This document shows positions 6,309-7,694 of a stretch of 7,694 nt of DNA, piece after piece. The notes below the pieces were generated by a model that saw nothing but the letters and a program-made list of their open reading frames with translations, had not been told where the DNA came from and did no database searches. Source of the stretch: an uncultured Pirellulaceae bacterium (lineage in GTDB: Bacteria > Planctomycetota > Planctomycetia > Pirellulales > Pirellulaceae); contig CAMYNE010000158.1 of NCBI GenBank assembly GCA_947259675.1, positions 1 through 7,694 on the forward strand. Reading direction: 5' to 3'. How positions within the stretch are numbered: position 1 is the stretch's first letter; each line of letters starts with the position of its first letter. The position numbers and the translations under genes were made by a program.

Positions 6309-6337
6309 GTTATCCTGAATCGAGGGGAGCGAGTTGA
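6309..6337. repeat. Solo half-copy of the GTCATCCTGA palindrome
   Basis: These 29 bases match the reverse complement of 5645-5673 at 25 positions (mismatches at 6311, 6320, 6325 and 6334). Only one arm is present, so it cannot form the original hairpin. It looks like a decayed or truncated member of that repeat family. A run of eight T (6343-6350) follows, but no convincing stem precedes it. Confidence 0.6.
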
Positions 6338-6374
6338 CCTTATTTTTTTTCGATTGACCCATCACCAGTCCAAG

Positions 6375-6403
6375 TGGTCTTAACCTTCGCTCTGCCGTAC
6401 AAT
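6375..6403 (+). promoter_or_regulatory. Possible promoter for the HEAT-repeat gene
   Basis: TACAAT (6398-6403) matches the -10 consensus at five of six positions and lies 31 bases before the GTG start. The best -35 at 17 bases, TGGTCT (6375-6380), is weak, so the gene may depend on an activator or another sigma factor. This rests on the -10 alone. Confidence 0.35.
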
Positions 6404-6434
6404 ACGTTTTTCAACAAAAACAAAGGAATTGATC

Positions 6435-7664
6435 GTGGCAAGTCCCTGGCTGTCGTATTCTGTTGCACTTGTCATTGCAACCTTGGTCTCAGTGACGGCG
6501 CTGGCGGTTTTCACAACCGATCCAGGTGAATTCCGAACTCAAGATGGTGAATTACCTGACGGAATCAAAAACGCTTCGGAGGATGCCCTGCTGACGTTCG
6601 TTCGTTCCGGAACCCGAGACCAGCAAATTGCGGCCATTTTCGAACTTGCTGACTCCTCAGGGAACATGGACAAGATAGTTCCGGCGATTGCGAAAGCTGC
6701 TATTGGTCGTGACGAGCTTGTTCGAACTGCGGCCTTTCTGGCACTCAAAAAACTCGGTCCGACTGCGGCAGATCACATCGACGTTTTTTTTGAGTCGGAT
6801 GACATTAACGAATTCCGTCGCGCGAGTGTCGTTTTGCAACAGATCGGTCCGGACGGAAAGCGGTTTATTCCAAAATACAAACCGATTTTGAAAGAAGACA
6901 ATACGCCCAAAGTGATGGCCGCACTTTTTGGCCTGGAAAACATGGGCAACGAAGCGTTGCCGTTGATGGACGAACTGATCGCATTGCTCGATCACGAGGA
7001 ATTCAATATCCAATGTGCGGTTTGTCGGATATTTGAAAAAATGGGTGCGGATGCGATGCCGGCTCAAGACCGATTAGTAGTGCTCTTGGATAATGGCGTT
7101 GTGTCCGCACGCAGTTGGGCCGCGATCGCGCTGGGAGCAATCGGACCATCCGAAGAGCATGATGTTGTCGAGCTGCTGGCTCAAAAGCTAACTGCGTTTA
7201 CTCAAATTGAAAAAGAGCGGGCGATGATCGGTTTGGGCCATTTGGGGAAAAAAGCCGCGGCAGCTACAGACGAGGTCTGGAAGTTAATGACCGATCCTTC
7301 AAAAAATTCGCAGACGCGAGGTGCTTACACCTATTGGCGAATCACCGGTGAAATCGACGAGCCCCTGAAAATACTGACGCAACAACTCGATACGCTTTCT
7401 TATAAACGCGATGCTATTCGGCGGCTGAGCGAAATGGGCCCGGATGCAGCTCCCATGTTGGCAAAGCTCCAAAAAGAACTTGATAACGAAGAGGATGACG
7501 TCGTCGAACTTGCGGTATTGGCGATCGGAAATCTTGGCGAGGCGGCTAAGCCCGCGATACCTGCATTGATCGAAAAATTGAAACACGATGATCTGTTAAT
7601 CAGGGAAGCTGCACGCGAATCAATCGCCAAAATCAAAGCCGCAAGTCAAGCTCAAGAGAAGTAG
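6435..7664 (+). CDS. HEAT-repeat protein with N-terminal membrane segment
   Basis: 409-residue protein. One hydrophobic segment (about residues 5-26) acts as a signal peptide or membrane anchor. A short acidic linker follows, then about nine to ten HEAT-type helical repeats (about 45-403). The repeats show the recurring pattern of a Leu/Ile-Gly turn, an Ala-rich helix and a Pro-started second helix, for example LKKLGPTAADHI, LENMGNEALPLMDELIALL, LGAIGPSEEH, LSEMGPDAAPMLAKL and IGNLGEAAKPAIPALIEKL. Such solenoids are protein-binding scaffolds; the partner is unknown. The start is GTG at 6435, seven bases after AAAGGA (6422-6427). An in-frame TTG at 6429 would sit almost on top of the ribosome site and is unlikely. 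Related repeats occur in phycobilisome-lyase-like and PBS-lyase HEAT proteins, but nothing here indicates lyase activity. Planctomycetes encode many such proteins. Confidence 0.85.
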   Translation: MASPWLSYSVALVIATLVSVTALAVFTTDPGEFRTQDGELPDGIKNASEDALLTFVRSGTRDQQIAAIFELADSSGNMDKIVPAIAKAAIGRDELVRTAAFLALKKLGPTAADHIDVFFESDDINEFRRASVVLQQIGPDGKRFIPKYKPILKEDNTPKVMAALFGLENMGNEALPLMDELIALLDHEEFNIQCAVCRIFEKMGADAMPAQDRLVVLLDNGVVSARSWAAIALGAIGPSEEHDVVELLAQKLTAFTQIEKERAMIGLGHLGKKAAAATDEVWKLMTDPSKNSQTRGAYTYWRITGEIDEPLKILTQQLDTLSYKRDAIRRLSEMGPDAAPMLAKLQKELDNEEDDVVELAVLAIGNLGEAAKPAIPALIEKLKHDDLLIREAARESIAKIKAASQAQEK

Positions 7665-7670
7665 CTTCTC
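7656..7670 (+). repeat. Small hairpin with the stop codon in its loop
   Basis: GAGAAG (7656-7661) and CTTCTC (7665-7670) form a perfect 6-bp stem around the TAG stop codon of the HEAT gene. No T tract follows before the window ends. It may be chance or part of a termination structure that continues outside. Confidence 0.35.
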
Positions 7671-7694
7671 GCGCGCCCGTAGAATTTCACGCGA

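Noticed and set aside
6343..6350. Run of eight T after the half-palindrome as a terminator of the Cdd1-like gene
   Set aside because: The bases just upstream form no stable stem, so it lacks the hairpin that a rho-independent terminator needs.

Overview
The window looks like chromosomal DNA of a planctomycete, probably a Pirellulaceae-like marine lineage. The grounds are indirect: a long metzincin-like DUF5117/DUF4953 metalloprotease, an exported DUF1573 protein, a small Cdd1-type helix-hairpin-helix protein, an exported or anchored HEAT-repeat protein, GC near 50%, use of GTG and TTG starts, and intergenic palindromes of the GTCATCCTGA and GTTCCGGCA types. The taxon is an inference from protein style. 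There is no rRNA or other phylogenetic marker.

Layout. Bases 1-2757 (+) encode a large zinc metalloprotease whose first ~25 codons read as a piece of a DmsB-type 4Fe-4S ferredoxin instead of a signal peptide. The join falls in a motif that both families could share. A perfect 13-bp inverted repeat with A7/T7 flanks (2797-2834) forms a bidirectional terminator between this gene and the convergent DUF1573 gene (4055-2961, -). The DUF1573 gene starts at TTG behind a strong GGAGGT. A 198-bp divergent intergenic region with two clean dyads separates it from an Nramp-superfamily transporter (4254-5510, +) that lacks the usual metal-ligand side chains.

Bases 5511-5817 hold a palindromic repeat bracketed by a 17-bp direct duplication, then a likely promoter for a 110-aa Cdd1/HhH protein (5818-6150, +). 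Bases 6151-6434 hold a second, unrelated long hairpin element and a half copy of the first palindrome, then a promoter-like site. A HEAT-repeat protein with an N-terminal membrane segment (6435-7664, +) closes the window.

The genes do not form an obvious operon or joint pathway. Each has its own intergenic region, and terminators or repeats lie between them. I see no CRISPR array, defence island, integrase, transposase or RNA gene. The points most worth checking are the ferredoxin-protease join (probably an assembly or recombination chimera), the non-canonical Nramp substrate site, and the two families of intergenic palindromes.
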